The notes under the pieces were generated by a model that was not told where the DNA came from, did no database searches, and saw nothing but the letters and a program-made list of their open reading frames with translations. Of a stretch of DNA of 64,000 nucleotides, positions 63,305-64,000 are shown piece by piece. Every line of letters starts with the position of its first letter. Positions within the stretch are counted from its first letter, which is position 1. Source of the DNA: Staphylococcus sp. GSSP0090 (GTDB lineage Bacteria; Bacillota; Bacilli; Staphylococcales; Staphylococcaceae); contig NZ_JACBFD010000044.1 in assembly GCF_013391405.1 (NCBI RefSeq), forward strand, positions 186,001-250,000, written 5' to 3'. A program made the position numbers and the translations under genes.

Positions 63305-63485
63305 TACGTTTTATGATGTTCAGCAACTTTTAAAAAAATTCGGCTTTATTATATACTTTAAAGATAAAGCTGATATGTATGAAATGATGGAACAAGAGAT
63401 AAAATCTTTATATAATTATAATCTCATATCAAAAGATGAATATTTAAAATGCAGATTAATCATTAGTCAGAGAAGGAGTAAGTAA
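63288..63485 (+). CDS. yqgQ: YqgQ family protein
   Basis: 65-residue DUF910 protein of unknown function. It contains INTFYDVQQLLKKFGFIIYFKD near the N terminus, as in Bacillus YqgQ. The start is GTG 63288, overlapping the rhomboid stop; an ATG start is not available near the conserved N terminus. It lies between gluP and glk, the order seen in Bacillus. Confidence 0.87.
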   Translation: MIQKINTFYDVQQLLKKFGFIIYFKDKADMYEMMEQEIKSLYNYNLISKDEYLKCRLIISQRRSK

Positions 63486-63488
63486 TAT

Positions 63489-64000
63489 ATGAATAAAATC
63501 ATACTAGCAGCAGATATAGGTGGTACAACTTGTAAATTAGGTTGTTTTGACGAAAATTTAAATCGTATTTCAAAATGGTCAATTAATACAGATACGTCTG
63601 ATACAACGGGTTATCAATTGTTGAAAAATATTTATGATGCTTTTGTCACATATATTGATACATCCGAATATACCTTTTCTGATGTGATTGGCGTGGGTAT
63701 TGGTGTTCCTGGTCCGGTAAATTTTGAGACTGGTGAAGTTAATGGTGCAGTCAATCTATATTGGAATGAATCGGTAAATGTTAGACAAATCTTCAAACAA
63801 TTTGTTGATTGTCCTGTTTATGTAGACAATGATGCTAATGTAGCTGCACTCGGAGAAAAACATAAAGGCGCGGGTAATGGTGATGATGATGTAGTGGCAA
63901 TTACACTCGGTACTGGGCTCGGTGGTGGTATTATTTCAAATGGGGAAATAGTACATGGACATAACGGTTCTGGTGCTGAAATTGGCCATTTTCGAGTAGA
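63489..64000 (+). CDS. glk: Glucokinase (ROK family), 3' end outside the window
   Basis: ATP-dependent glucose kinase; about 170 residues are visible and the frame is open at the window end. [13 protein letters not shown] is the phosphate-binding loop, GIGVPGPV and [14 protein letters not shown] carry the sugar-binding and catalytic Asp, and [12 protein letters not shown] follows. AGAAGGAG precedes the ATG, 3 nt after yqgQ. The zinc motif that defines ROK glucokinases would follow just past the visible GHF. Confidence 0.95.
   Translation, partial: MNKIILAADIGGTTCKLGCFDENLNRISKWSINTDTSDTTGYQLLKNIYDAFVTYIDTSEYTFSDVIGVGIGVPGPVNFETGEVNGAVNLYWNESVNVRQIFKQFVDCPVYVDNDANVAALGEKHKGAGNGDDDVVAITLGTGLGGGIISNGEIVHGHNGSGAEIGHFRV

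Overview
This window is a low-GC chromosomal core segment from a Staphylococcus. Gene order (recD2, alaS, trhP genes, greA, pxp/acc cluster, comE operon, holA, rpsT, lepA, hemW, hrcA-grpE-dnaK-dnaJ, phoH, era, recO, glyS, dnaG-rpoD, zur, sodA, pbp3, glk) and protein sequence match what I recall of Staphylococcus aureus, for example 876-residue AlaS, 368-residue SigA and a PBP3 starting MLKRLKEKSNDE. SodA and many other proteins differ enough from the S. aureus sequences I remember that a coagulase-negative species is likelier. The species itself cannot be fixed from this window. Almost every gene is on the + strand; only rpsT and glyS are on the - strand.

Layout. 1-6071: the end of recD2, a T-box and alaS, then ireB, ruvX and a UPF0473 gene. 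6138-6641: a gene-free stretch. 6642-10612: trmR, trhP1 and trhP2 (tRNA wobble uridine hydroxylation and methylation), udk and greA. 10908-16461: a tight six-gene operon, pxpB-pxpC-accB-accC-pxpA plus an NRAMP-fold transporter. It looks like a split urea-carboxylase-like biotin enzyme with a PxpA subunit and a transporter that lacks the usual metal motifs. 16685-22357: mtnN, yqeG, yqeH, aroE, yhbY, nadD, yqeK, rsfS and a methyltransferase. 22405-26927: comEA, comEB, comEC and holA. rpsT follows on the - strand, then lepA and hemW.

30696-37266 is the heat-shock operon hrcA-grpE-dnaK-dnaJ-prmA-rsmE, with both a CIRCE element and a CtsR-like box. Then come rpsU, the nfeD-floA membrane-organisation operon with an unknown third gene, and phoH-ybeY-dgkA-cdd-era-recO. 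glyS lies on the - strand under its own T-box. ccpN-yqfL, dnaG-rpoD, trmK-nif3, cshB-nfo, the zinc uptake operon with zur, sodA, pbp3, rpmG, a 5-formyl-THF cyclo-ligase gene, a rhomboid gene, yqgQ and the start of glk complete the window.

Most genes are housekeeping. The items that most deserve a second look are the biotin/5-oxoprolinase-like operon with its apparent CTG start and unusual transporter; the hairpin upstream of comEA, which contains the comEA ribosome-binding site and ends at its start codon; the structured sodA leader; a possibly leaderless ccpN mRNA; and two places (before trmR and before rpsU) where relatives carry a gene and this genome has none. No CRISPR array, insertion sequence, prophage, tRNA or rRNA gene was seen.
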